Of a stretch of DNA of 64,000 bases, positions 23,491 to 34,156 are shown piece by piece. A program made the translations under genes and the position numbers. Under the pieces are notes generated by a model. That model searched no databases. It saw only the letters and a program-made list of their open reading frames with translations, and was not told the DNA's origin. This stretch comes from Buddleja alternifolia (taxonomy: Eukaryota > Streptophyta > Magnoliopsida > Lamiales > Scrophulariaceae), in assembly GCA_019426215.1 (NCBI GenBank), contig CM033391.1, forward strand, positions 17,410,708 to 17,474,707. Direction: 5' to 3'. How positions within the stretch are numbered: position 1 is the first letter of the stretch; each line of letters begins with the position of its first letter.

Positions 23491-24972
23491 TTAGTCCAAT
23501 TCCTCAACTTGAGAGAATCCTCTTGCAACAAGTCTGGCCTTATATCTTACATTTTCAACCTCTTGCTTCCTTTTGAAAATCCATTTGCAACTTACAACTC
23601 TATGATTTTCAGGTTTATCCACAAGAGTCCAAGTCTTGTTCTTATGTAATGAGTCCATTTCTTCTTTCATTGCCTGGATCCATTTGAACTTGTCCTTCCC
23701 TTTCACTGCTTCAGAATAAGTCTTGGGATCATCAGAATCTATTTCTTCAGCTATGCTTAAAGCAAAAGCTATAACATCAGCATAACCAAATCTTTCAGGA
23801 GCTTTAACTTGTCTCCTTTCTCTATCCCTTGTCAAGTGATAATGCCTTAGATCACTATGCTCAACTTGTGATTCATCAATATCCCTCAAATCATTCTCAT
23901 CGCCAGCATCCTTATATTCATCATAATGCTCCACCTCAATCTGTATACTCCTCATTTCTGTATTACTTTCAGTTCTGGACTCCTCCTGATTTGTCACTTG
24001 TTTAGGTAAGATGTTTGCCATTACATCCTCATTAAACACCACATCTCTGCTAATAATGCACTTTCTCATACCAGGTTCAAGACACCATAATCTGTAGCCC
24101 TTAACCCCTTCTGGATATCCTAGAAAAATGCACTTCATAGCCCTTGGTTCAAGTTTATCCTGTCTGATGTGAGCATAAGCTATACATCCAAACACTTTCA
24201 AACTATTGTAATTAGGAGGATGACCAGGCCATATTTCTTCAGGAGTTTTGAACTCTAATGCAGTGGATGGACATCTATTAATCAAATATGCAGCAGTACT
24301 CAAAGCTTCACCCCAAAACTTCTTAGGTAGACCTGCACTTAACAACATGCATCTCACCCTTTCTAACAAGGTTCTATTGAACCTTTCAGCCAATCCATTT
24401 TGTTGTGGGATTCCAGGTACAGTTCTATGTCTAGCAATCCCTTCTTTTTCACAAAAGTCATTAAACTCTTTTGAACAAAACTCCAAACCATTGTCTGTTC
24501 TCAGCTTTTTAATTTTCTTAGAAGTTTGATTTTCAATAAGAGTTTTCCATTGCTTAAACTTCTCAAGAGCTTGAGTTTTATTAGTCAAAATGTAAACCCA
24601 TAATTTCCTTGAATAATCATCTATGAGAGACATAAAGTACTTACCTCTAGAATGAGTTTCAGTCTTTGCAGGCCCCCAAAAATCTGAGTGTATATAGTCT
24701 AGAGTGCCCTTTGTTTGCATCTTCCCTGTTGCAAATTTTACTCTACTTGACTTCCCATATACACATGTTTCACAAAACTCAAGTCTCTCAATTTTATCAC
24801 CAACAAGCAGCCCTTGTTTTGACAGTTCCACAAGTCCTCTTTCACTAACATGGCCAAGTCTTCTATGCCATAAAACAGTCCTGTCAGATTCAACACTTGA
24901 GATTGATCCAATAACTGTGCAGCCAATTAATGAATAAATCCCATTCCTTCTTATTCCTTTCATGATCACCAT
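23491..24972 (-). pseudogene. Copia integrase and start of RT (493-aa open segment)
   Basis: The longest open frame in the element. It opens with the pre-integrase zinc motif (LWHRRLGHVSERGL, then CETCVYGK). The integrase core follows, with its catalytic Asp and Glu regions visible (IHSDFWGP, LRTDNGLEFCS, PQQNGLAERFNRTLLERVR). A variable linker follows. It ends in the first RT motifs (WKWIFKRK-type, then RYKARLVARGFSQ). Its start overlaps the end of the gag-protease frame by a few bases, where one base is missing, so the original single polyprotein frame is shifted here. Confidence 0.93.
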
Positions 24973-26102
24973 TGAACCTTTAACACTTTCAAAGTTCCAG
25001 ATTCAAGCTTCATGGAATAACCAAGATCATCTAACATTCCAAGTGAGATTAGATTCCTCTTTAATTCAGGAATATATCTTACTTGTTTTAGTACCTTTTC
25101 AATCCCATTGAACATCTTGATTCTAACAGATCCAATCCCTTGAACCTTACATGATTTGTTGTTGCCCAAGAGCACTGATCCACCCTCCAATTTTGTGAAT
25201 TCATCAAACCATCCTCTGTTAGGTATCATATGGAATGTACACCCTGAATCAAGAATCCATTCATTCTCAGAATTGTTGTTAGATACTGTCAAAACATCAG
25301 CACTTTCATAACCATCACTTGCCACTGCTACATCAGCTTGTTCTTTATTGTTTTCTGCATTTTTCTTTAGTCTATCAGGACATAATCTCCTTAGATGTCC
25401 TTCCTTGTGACAATGATAACATTCAATCTTCCTTGATCTAGACTTTGATCTAGACTTCTTTTCTTTCTTCTTTGAATCCCTTTTCTCAGACCTTCCTCTT
25501 ACATTCAGCCCTTCAGCCTGAGTTTGTCCCTTCTTTTCATTTCTTTGATTCAATTCTCTTGAATTCAAAGCAGCCTGAACTTCATCTAGAGACAGTGTTT
25601 CTCTACCATACAAGAGGGTTTCCTTGAAATTCATGTAACTCTTAGGAAGAGAACTCAAGAGTAATAAGGCTTGATCCTCATCTTCAATTGTTACATCAAT
25701 ATTCTCTAAATCCAGAATCAATTTATTAAACTGATCAAGTTGTTCATCAATTGATTTCTCTTCTTGCATTTTAAATGAATATAGTGCTTGTTTCAGATAG
25801 AGACGATCAACAAGAGATTTAGTCATGTATAGGGATTCCAGTTTAGCCGAAATACCTTGAGCAGTTTTCTCCTTGGATACTTTCCTCAATACTTTGTCAC
25901 CAAGGCTTAGTATAATTGCACTGTGGGCTTTGTCAAGAATCTCTTTCTTCTCTTCATCCTTCATCGATTCAGGCAGATCCTTCTCCCCCTTGAGTGCATC
26001 AACCAGTCCTTGATGAACAAGTAGAGCTCGCATCTTTAGTCTCCACAAACCAAAGTCATTCATCCCTGTGAATCTTTCAACTTCATACTTTGCAGTCCCC
26101 AT
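24966..26102 (-). pseudogene. Copia gag and protease (378 aa)
   Basis: Starts at the ATG at 26102, about 30 bp inside the 5' LTR. The N-terminal part is a copia gag capsid (FTGMNDFGLWRLKMRALLV, then LLLSSLPKSYMNF). A basic region leads to one zinc knuckle CYHCHKEGHLRRLC, then the aspartic protease active site WILDSGCTFHM. Gag forms the particle and the protease cleaves the polyprotein. The frame ends early by a one-base deletion relative to the downstream frame. Otherwise it looks intact. Confidence 0.92.
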
Positions 26103-26132
26103 TGATCTTCAATCCACGTTCACCGCACCACT

Positions 26133-26577
26133 TGTTGTGTTTGATAGAAGAAATCAATGAATGTTGTGTATGATTGTGTAATCAGTAAACTCAAAGATTC
26201 AAGCTATTGAATTAGAAGATGAACAAAGAATCAAGAACACTCAAAGAATTTTACGTGGTTCGGTGTTAATCAACCTACATCTACGGCAGCAGCACGCTCT
26301 TTTCTTTAAGATGAATAATGAGTACAAGTTACAAGTTTAATCTGCAAGCTATATCTATTTATACATACAGCTTGCTCACACTTCCCTTGATTCCTATATC
26401 TATATGTGTATCTATCTAACTGGCTAACAAACCATTTATATCACATGGCTTACAAAAACAGTTACAACAAACTCTAGTAACTAACTGAGATATACTACAC
26501 TTTCTAAATGTATATCTCCTGCCAAAAATAGACACTAATACACATATAATATCCAGCTATTCAACTAACATTTAACA
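26133..26577 (-). repeat. Copia 5' LTR
   Basis: A 445-bp terminal repeat upstream of gag; partner of 21658-22102. Confidence 0.95.
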
Positions 26578-27064
26578 GTATCTTCCCTTTATTTGCAGCT
26601 ACTCCCTCCTGAGATATAACATACCCCAGATACTCAATGTGAGATTGAGCAAATGAGCATTTAGATTTCTTAGCAAACAACTTGTGTTCCTCTAACTTCC
26701 CCATAACTAATTGCAAGTGATTCATATGAGCCTCAAAATCAGTGTTGTTTATCAGTATATCATCAAAGAACACCAAAACAAAAATCCTCAAATACTCCTT
26801 AAACACAGTGTTCATTAATGATTGGAAGGTAGCTGGGGCATTGGTGAGCCCAAAGGGCATTACCTTGAACTCATACAATCCAGAAACTGTCACAAAAGCT
26901 ATTTTGTGTCTATCTTCTTCCTTGACCCTTATCTGATGATACTCTGACCTCAAATATATTTTAGAAAACAGAGTAACTTCTCTTAGCTCATCTAGCAAAT
27001 CATCAATTAAAGGAATAGGAAACCCATCCTTTACAGTAAGAGTGTTAAACATCCGGTAATCCAC
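26578..27064 (-). pseudogene. Gypsy reverse transcriptase palm, cut by copia
   Basis: Encodes the gypsy RT fingers and palm: [20 protein letters not shown], then [21 protein letters not shown], then VFFDDILI at the catalytic site and [10 protein letters not shown]. The reading stops at 26578 where the copia LTR begins, and the protein continues at about 21657. In the catalytic box the usual YxDD tyrosine-led form is FFDD here. Confidence 0.92.
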
Positions 27065-27575
27065 AAATTCTCTAGCTGTGATTCTTCTTCTTGACTAGGA
27101 GAACTGGTGATGAAAAAGGGTTGTGGCTATGTTGTATAATCCTTGCCTTCATCATTTCTTCCACCATCTTCTCAATCTCCATCCTCTGTACATAAGAATA
27201 CCTATATGGTTGCTGCTTAATAAGTTATACCCCAACTTTTGGTGGAATACAGTGATCTTGCTCTCTTTGTGGGGGTAGACCCGTGGGCTCCTCAAACACC
27301 TTGTTGTATGTCAACATTAATGCTTCCACCCTTTCATTTGATTGAGTTGGCACTCCTTGCATTGTTAGCTCTTCTCCAGAAGCAACAAACAGCTAAAAAA
27401 TTAATTCATATGCATCCTTATTAATGAGTTTTTGTAACCTTTTACCAGTGATGAGTTTAAGGTGAGCTTCTGCTTGAACTCCTAGCAGTGATATCTTCTT
27501 CCCCTCTTTGACCATAGAGACTTGTTGACTCTCAAAATCAAAAGTGACTGGGCCGAATTTCTTCATCATGTCCAC
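27065..27575 (-). pseudogene. Gypsy protease-RT linker and RT N-terminus, degraded
   Basis: Fragmentary coding between protease and RT. 27575-27393 gives a 60-aa piece (MMKKFGPVTFDFESQQVS, then KEGKKISLLG) typical of the stretch after the gypsy protease. The rest, to 27065, is broken by stops. Only its position between recognised domains supports the call for the weakest part. Confidence 0.7.
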
Positions 27576-28323
27576 AACTACCCAACTTTAGCATCCTCAT
27601 ATATGCTTGGAATTGTTGGTCTCCCATTTTCCATGTGAATTTGGGACATTTAGTGTTACACTCCAGTTTGTTTCCATCAGCTACAGTTACTAATAAGGGG
27701 TAAGTACATTCCAGTTCAAAGCCAGACCTCCTTGCTACACTTGGATCGAAGAAGCTATCGATGCTTCCTGTATCCACTAGGATTGAAATGGTGTTGTTCT
27801 TAACATGCTCGAGCAGTTTATTCGTGTCCTGAACTTGCTTCCCAGCTAAGGCATGCACTGAAATCAGCAGGTCTTCCTCTTCATCCATTATTTCCTCCTT
27901 CTCATACTCATCTATCCCTTCAGTCACTTCCTCAACCACTATGGTGAATAGCATCTTGCATTTGTGCCCAAATTGATAGGGTTCATCACAGTTGAAGCAC
28001 ACACCCTTCTTCCTTATACTATGAATCTCATCTGGGCTCAATCTCCTTATAGGTGGCCCTTTGTTTTGCACTACTCTGGAAACTGGATTGGAGGGTGTAT
28101 ACTTGTTGCTCTTTACTGTCACTGAAGGGTTGTGTTTGTTCCATGCCTTCTGGACTTTAGATACTACTTCCAAGGACACCTCCTGCGGCTTAGCATAATG
28201 TGTAGCCAAACTCAACGTTGTGGGGTTAAACATTTGCACCACAACTTTGATTTCATCCTTCAAACTACTAATAAAGCTGTGCATGAAATACTCTTCTATT
28301 AGGTTCCTGTTCATTCCCACCAT
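27538..28323 (-). pseudogene. Gypsy gag end, zinc knuckle and aspartic protease
   Basis: A 261-aa open segment. It begins with the end of the gag capsid (EEYFMHSFISSLKDEIKV). A zinc knuckle CFNCDEPYQFGHKC follows, then the protease active site ILVDTGSIDSFFD. It is separated from the upstream gag frame by one stop near 28325. Confidence 0.9.
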
Positions 28324-28326
28324 AAA

Positions 28327-28965
28327 TCATTTGAGCTCATCAAATTGCTCCACATACATGGATACTGAACCAGCCTGCCTTAGTTTATTAAATTCCCCAA
28401 TTATGCTTCCATGTCCGGCTTCAATAAACCTTTCCATTACCAACTCTACAAATCGCTCCCAAGTCATGTTTTCCCTTCCTTCTATATAGTCTTGATACCA
28501 ACAATCCACTTTCCCTTCTATATTAACTGCTGATAGTATGATCTTCTCATAATCGGTTAGAGGATTCACCAAGAAATATTTATTGCATTTCCTTACCCAG
28601 CTCTTCGGATTGTATCCATCAAATTTAGGAAACTCCAACTTAACCCCCTTTGTGAAGTGCGCAGTAGGAGTAAAGTGTCTATTAGGTTCATTTACATGTA
28701 TATTAGGACGATTGAATCCATTCATCAACTCATGTATTGGTTCAGTGGGTGAGTTAGGCAATATTGGGGAACTTGAACTCGCAGGATTCTTACCCTTGGA
28801 GTTATCCATATTCCTACTTAAAGCTTCCAGGTGTAGATCCATTAGGTGCTTCATCTCTGCTAATATCTCCCCTTTCTGGTTGCTCAGCTTATCATCAATA
28901 GAAGCTCTAAGCTCATCCAGTTGCTGTTCCATCTCATCCAACCTGGAATTGTTGGATCTAGTCAT
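28327..28965 (-). pseudogene. Gypsy gag N-terminal part
   Basis: A 212-aa open segment starting about 37 bp inside the 5' LTR. It has a helical N-terminus (RLDEMEQQLDELRASIDDKL), a linker, and the capsid region (LEFPKFDGYNPKSWVRKCNK, then WERFVELVMERF). It ends at a stop after VEQFDELK, where gypsy gag would normally continue. Confidence 0.9.
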
Positions 28966-29001
28966 CTCTTCATCTCTAGGAATCGGGTTCTGATGGCCAA
29001 T

Positions 29002-29556
29002 TGTAACAATCCGATTAATTTCTGTAATTTTAGTAATAAACTAGTAATTACAACTTGGAAATTCACTCACAAGAATAACAACCGCTCAATATCCAAATGT
29101 GAACTCAGCTCCAATCTCCAGCTATGATCTGTAAATTTCAGCAAGAGAATGGTTAGCTTGAATCCAGCTTGCAGGTACAGCAATGGTGAAGAGAGAGGAA
29201 GGGGAAAGAAGAAGCTTACCTCACATGCAAGTTACTATCCAAATCTGTTGCAAAATGAGTAACTAACTCTGATTTTGATGCTCAAGGTTCCCACTACCAG
29301 CTACGCCACGTGTCCCGTTTTAATTTGCCCATTTTCCTTAAACCCACTGTTGCCCTTATTTCATTAATGAAGCCATAAATGCGATATTTCCCCTCTTTTA
29401 ACCTAATTAATCCAGCAGTCCTAATTTGAACATAAACGGCGTCGTTCCCACTTAAAGTAGTAACTAATAAAAATATTTTTCTCTATTTTACGTTTTTTCG
29501 TCTTTTTCTTTTGTTTTTTGATTTTTCCTTTATTCCTTTTATTCCAAGTCTTGACA
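29002..29556 (-). repeat. Gypsy 5' LTR
   Basis: A 555-bp terminal repeat, partner of 19031-19589, flanked outside by the duplicated CACAC. Confidence 0.93.
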
Positions 29557-30119
29557 CACACCTACCATGTTTACACAAGATTTTAAGAGCCTATTTTTAT
29601 ATATATTTTAAAGAACAACGGTTGAAAAAGAAATAAAAGTACATACAAACAAAGCCTGAGCCTTGATGTTTGTTCACTTGGCTTCTTTATGCTTATTTAT
29701 ATAGAACTGTTTGGCAATTTTAGCTGAAATAACTTTCCCCGGATGAATTGTTGATTGTTTCATTTGTAACTTCATTACACTAAAATATTCTAATTCATGT
29801 TTGGTGTTTTTTCAATATACATATATGAGATTGCCTTTAAGGAAGTTGAGACATGCATGTATTTCTCATTCATGTTTAGCATGCCTTCAACAAATTAACC
29901 TTGAATTTCTCTAGAATATACTTTATCGTTTTTTGTTTTCCGTCTTTATTTATGAATTTTGTTTTTTCAAAATATATCTCAAAACTTACATGCAGTTATG
30001 ATGGACTCAATAGTGGGATTTTTACAGAATTCATTCTAGAAAGATCATACATGTGTTGCCTTCCAGATTGATAAGCAAATCAAGTTAACGTTCAAGAGAT
30101 TATCCCTATTTGGGCTGGT

Positions 30120-30450
30120 ACAATTTATCAACTTAAGTGGAAAGAGTTAATTACTGGTGATTTTTTTTGGGTAGGTGTTTACTCAAAATATACATGGATG
30201 AATTTTAGCAACAAAGAATGAGACTAGTGGCAAGCTTATAGTTCTAATTTGCTAGCTTCAAAATCGAAAGATTTTAAAGTGGTAGGAATTCAATCTGATC
30301 GTGGAATTGAATATAATAATAACATTATTTAGAGAATTTGCATAGAAAACTAAATATTTCATGAGTTCCTTCACAAAATGGAGTTGCTGAATATCGAAAT
30401 TGAACTCAAGTGGTGTAAGATTGGCTCTAGAAAGGGAGATAACCTAAAAA
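30120..30450 (+). pseudogene. Degenerate copia integrase fragment
   Basis: On the plus strand, with stops and frameshifts, pieces resemble the copia integrase core: IQSDRGIEYNN near 30288-30322, and PQNGVAEYRN near 30371-30401. The order and spacing agree with the DNGxEF-to-PQQNG distance of intact integrases. No LTR is visible nearby. An old fossil. Confidence 0.6.
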
Positions 30451-30939
30451 TGGCATTTGACTTCACTTCTTTGATGGGTTGCTGGATGATTTGTTGATCG
30501 AGTGTTTGATATAATCACTTATATCAGTTTCAGTTTCAATCTTCCTGATTATCTTTTAACTGTTCGGGCACTTTGGACTTTGAGCAAATCATGAATTATT
30601 ATTCTCTCAGCTTGTTCAACATATTAGCATCATCTCTAAAATTTGTCTTATAACTATAAGCTGATGCCCCTAAAGATTCATCACGTGGCTTCACGCTTTA
30701 TCCATTTGCTGAAAGTTCGTCAATTGCATACTGTAATTTTTGGCAGTCTTAGGTGGTGGTAGTCAAGACAACAAATATCAATTCTAATCTAACTTACAAT
30801 TGACTCTAACAATTCATCCATTTTCACTGATGGTAACACCTCTTTTGTTCAAAGTTAAAAATCTCTTTTCCAAGATGTGAATTTACTGCTTTGAAGGGCG
30901 TTAAACTACAAGTTGTACCACCGCAAATAGGTGGTGACG

Positions 30940-31310
30940 TGATTCCAACTCTACACCTGTAGTCTCGGAACTGTCGTGTCATCCACATTGATTATGCACA
31001 ATAACTTCCGACTACGACATATTCAGCTTCAGAGGCATACGTTACTCGTTATCACACAAAACTGATCATCTCCAAAAAAAATTAACAAACACCGTTTTAT
31101 CTTATCAATTTTACACCTGAATAACTCACTAGTTCACATGATGAATCCTTGAAATATCACAAGCCCCACTCATACTTTTTAGGCACTTTAAAATCCTTTT
31201 AGCTGCTAACTCCTTTGGATGTGATTGGTACTTTGTACAAATATAATCGTACTACATAATAAATGAAGATTATTTTGATTTTTTTGTTTCTGACAATAGA
31301 CTTTATTTAA
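30940..31310 (-). pseudogene. Degenerate copia RNase H fragment, opposite strand
   Basis: The minus strand encodes pieces of the copia RT connection and RNase H with shifts: CTKYQSHPKELAAKRILKCL (about 31240-31180), then YASEAEYVVVGSYCA (about 31045-31000). These match the usual RF-x-NPKESH...KRILRYLKG and STAEAEYVAAGSCCAQ blocks. It lies in the opposite orientation to the integrase fragment at 30120-30450, so either an inversion or two insertions are involved. Confidence 0.6.
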
Positions 31311-31405
31311 CGGATGTAAAGAAGTTTTAAAGCTCTTCTGAAAAGATTTTCTTAACGCGTTTGGTTAAAAGGAAAAGATTGATTAAAGAGAGGTCTCCAA
31401 TAATT

Positions 31406-31561
31406 GTGAAATTCTATGGTGGACCGAGACCATTGGTCCCGGTCCACAAATCACCATTGAATCGGGGGGTAATTTAGTAATTGCCCCCCCCCCCCTAGTG
31501 GGGGATACAATGATGATTTGTGGACCGAGACCAATGGTCTCGGTCCACCATAGTATTGCCC
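31406..31561. mobile_element. 156-bp MITE with perfect 9-bp target duplication
   Basis: CCAATAATT occurs at 31397-31405 and again at 31562-31570. Between them two arms of about 45 bp are inverted (CTATGGTGGACCGAGACC, then ATTGGTC and CGGTCCACAAATCA). The centre contains a run of 12 C (31484-31495). The 9-bp duplication suggests Mutator-like mobilisation. The transcript would form a strong hairpin. Confidence 0.85.
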
Positions 31562-31570
31562 CCAATAATT

Positions 31571-32405
31571 TCATGGCGTTAGGTTTAAAGTTTAGTGCAC
31601 AAAGAGCAGGGCCAGGTTCTTCCTATCACACAAGCAACTGATTTTAAAATTGTGCAAAGGATAAAACCAAATCAGCCTCCTCCAAGCCTGGCCTGAAGAA
31701 CTATAAAGCTTGAAAAACCTATGATTCTCTTGGTCGGTGCTGAACTTATGCACTGTGCGGGATCCTCTCCATGACAGACGGCTATTTTCAGTTTTTCACC
31801 ACTTGCCTGAGGAGTTACATAATAAGATTTCAAATTTCAAATTTCAAATATATTTTTTATACGCGTCAAATATGAAACATAATTATCCACCAAGTTATAA
31901 TGCCATGGTAGTTCACCCCATTTAAAACCAAGAGAAAGGAAGGAATATAAAGCTACCAGAGAACACAATAAAATATGAGATTAAACTCCAGATAAGAACA
32001 TCTATTAGTATTAATTCAAACCCACAAAAATCAAAAATAAAAACAGTGGCGCGCATTATCTCATGTACTATAGCTCTCAAACATTTCAACTAGTGTGATA
32101 CCACCCAAAACACATTCCCTTCTCTTATACAAAAATAAGTAGGAATGACAACGGGGTGGGTATGAGCCGTGTATTCATTTTGGATATGAAGCATTTCTTG
32201 TATTTAAGAATATTCCAAATACATGACTTGGATAAGTAAACATTCACCATCTTGACATAGTCGTTCGGGCATCATCTCACTATCATGAGGGCCAGGTGTC
32301 ACATAATTACATCTGTTGCTTTCATTTCTTCAGAATGAGCTAGTTCCCAATGAAAGTAAAAGTAGGTGAAATTGACATCTTTAGAACAGCCGATGGATTA
32401 ATTAA
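31571..32405. other. Intergenic/LTN1 3' flank, nothing else seen
   Basis: Non-coding sequence after the LTN1 stop codon on its strand; the part close to 32405 is the presumed 3' UTR. No repeat with visible ends. Confidence 0.5.
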
Positions 32406-34123
32406 TCAAAAGGGAGATTGGCACAATGGACAAGTGGACTTGTGAGAAGTAGAGAACCACTTATAAAGACAGGCGGAATGAAATTTATGCTTGCAGGTCT
32501 TGCAAGCAAGACGTGGCATGCTATGGTTGACGGTGTGGATGACACTATAGCATATCGGGCACTCCTCAACTCCTTCAAATTCCTTGTCAAAATTGCTTTT
32601 CCATATTCTTATTGCTTCAGCCAAGGCTCCATTCTGATTACGCACAAATGACGTTAATGACATCAACCATTTTCTCCGCTTCACCTCACTAATGCCCAGG
32701 CTCTTGGTACAATCTATATCCACAGGCCTTAAAGGATAAGATGGAGGAAGCCGAATTACTAGATCCATTCCCGTCTCATCCTTCGTATACGTCGCCACAA
32801 CTTCATTAGCTGATTTGCTAACACTTATGGAGAAATTCTCATCAGCAAAACTACCTTTCTTTATCTGCATTAATCAACAAATGCTGCAGTTAAATGCTTT
32901 GAGGCTGGTTATATAAATCAATGTAGATGAAAGCAGGTACGAGCCAATGGTTTGTGCAAACTGATCTGGAATGTGTTGGTCACTTTCAGGATGTAAATTT
33001 TTTCAAGTTTATAAACAATTGTTTAAGATCGTCTTAAGAGTCTTGTTCGTTGTTAAAATTCATCTTAACTCATTCCATAATATTTAGGTCAAACTCCAAC
33101 TTGGATCTAGAACTAGCTCAGGACTTTCTGATACATAAGGCAACTTATTGTCAATGGATCTACTAACATAGGGATGCACATTTCTTTCAATATCTCTAAC
33201 TAGGTTTTATCACAAATCCATTGAACATGCCAATCACCACCTGTTTTCTGCTGCTTCTTTTTTCACATTCGACAAACTTAAATGTTGATACTCATGTAGT
33301 TTCAAACATTATACTTCACTTGATAATTGGTTCATCAAATTATTTGAGGAAATCAGCTACATTGAGGCTTTCTACTTAACTCTACCTCGTTTGCTTTTCC
33401 TTTAAGAGAAACTCTTCCTCGTTTGCTTTTCCTTTAAGAGCAACTGTATACTTATAAAAATTCTAAACCGTCATCAAATCTCTCTTAAAGATGCATGAAG
33501 TTGAAGAGTAACATCTACCTTGTTTCAATTAGAGAAAGGCACCAAGGTTGTATTAAGAACGGTTCTTTGCAAAGCATCCATCAAATGTTTGTATAATTTT
33601 TTTTCTAAAAAGATTGGTTCCATAAGAGAATAGAAAGGGAATGCATGAGTGCTACTGACAATAATGAGAAGCATTTGATCTCACAAAGAATAAATTAGTG
33701 AAGTATAAAATCTTGTGTGTTAGTAACTCCTTTTTTAACAGGCACTTTTTAGTTTCATGTATACAACTGGTTTCAATTATCTAAACTCAGTCCCATATAC
33801 AATTGACTAAGAATACACGTTTAATTCTTATATTCTTATTTATAATTCCTCTATGTACGTGGACCAGAATGTAAGGTTAAAATACTGAATAGATGTAGTC
33901 ATGCATGGCTTCTGATGCATTTTTCTGAATGTAAGCAAACTATGTTTAGTGTGTGAGAAAGTGGTTCAAGCAAACATGTCCTTTGCCAAACCACCCCAAC
34001 CGACTAAACCCACCCAGAGTGGGTTGGTTGCTGCAGGTCAATTTTTTACAAAATTACAGCTTTGAAATCGAACACGGTTTTCCCATCTATATAGACCACA
34101 AAAACCCGCATCCAACCGCAATG

Positions 34124-34156
<33 letters not shown>

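Larger units (their letters stand above)
21658..26577 (-). mobile_element. Ty1/copia LTR retrotransposon, recent but defective, nested in gypsy
   Basis: 445-bp LTRs at 21658-22102 and 26133-26577 begin TGTTG and end TTAACA. I count four differences between them, all transitions. The order on the minus strand is gag, protease, integrase, reverse transcriptase, RNase H, which is copia order. It splits the gypsy RT codons. The flanks are GATAC on one side and GACAA on the other (minus strand), consistent with a GATAC duplication that lost two bases in one copy. A purine-rich tract (AAGGTGGAGAA) lies next to 22102. The sequence after the 5' LTR (GTGGTGCGGTGAACG) is not the usual initiator-Met primer site. 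Coding carries two frameshifts and two stops. Confidence 0.95.
19031..29556 (-). mobile_element. Ty3/gypsy chromovirus LTR retrotransposon, defective, with nested copia
   Basis: Terminal repeats at 19031-19589 and 29002-29556 are flanked by a perfect target duplication CACAC (19026-19030 and 29557-29561). The reading direction is leftwards: gag, protease, reverse transcriptase, RNase H, integrase, chromodomain. The primer site lies beside the right LTR (TTGGCCATCAGAACC on the minus strand) and the polypurine tract AAAGGGGGAACC beside the left LTR. Without the nested copia (21658-26577) the element is about 5.6 kb. Coding is broken by many stops and frameshifts, so it cannot move by itself. 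The two LTRs differ at roughly 20-25 positions by eye, so it is older than the copia inside it. The chromodomain places it among chromoviruses; the lineage is uncertain. Confidence 0.93.
29562..31396. other. Intergenic stretch with copia fossils
   Basis: Apart from the two copia fragments listed separately I see nothing coding. It begins at the gypsy right boundary and ends at the duplicated target of the small MITE. Confidence 0.55.
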
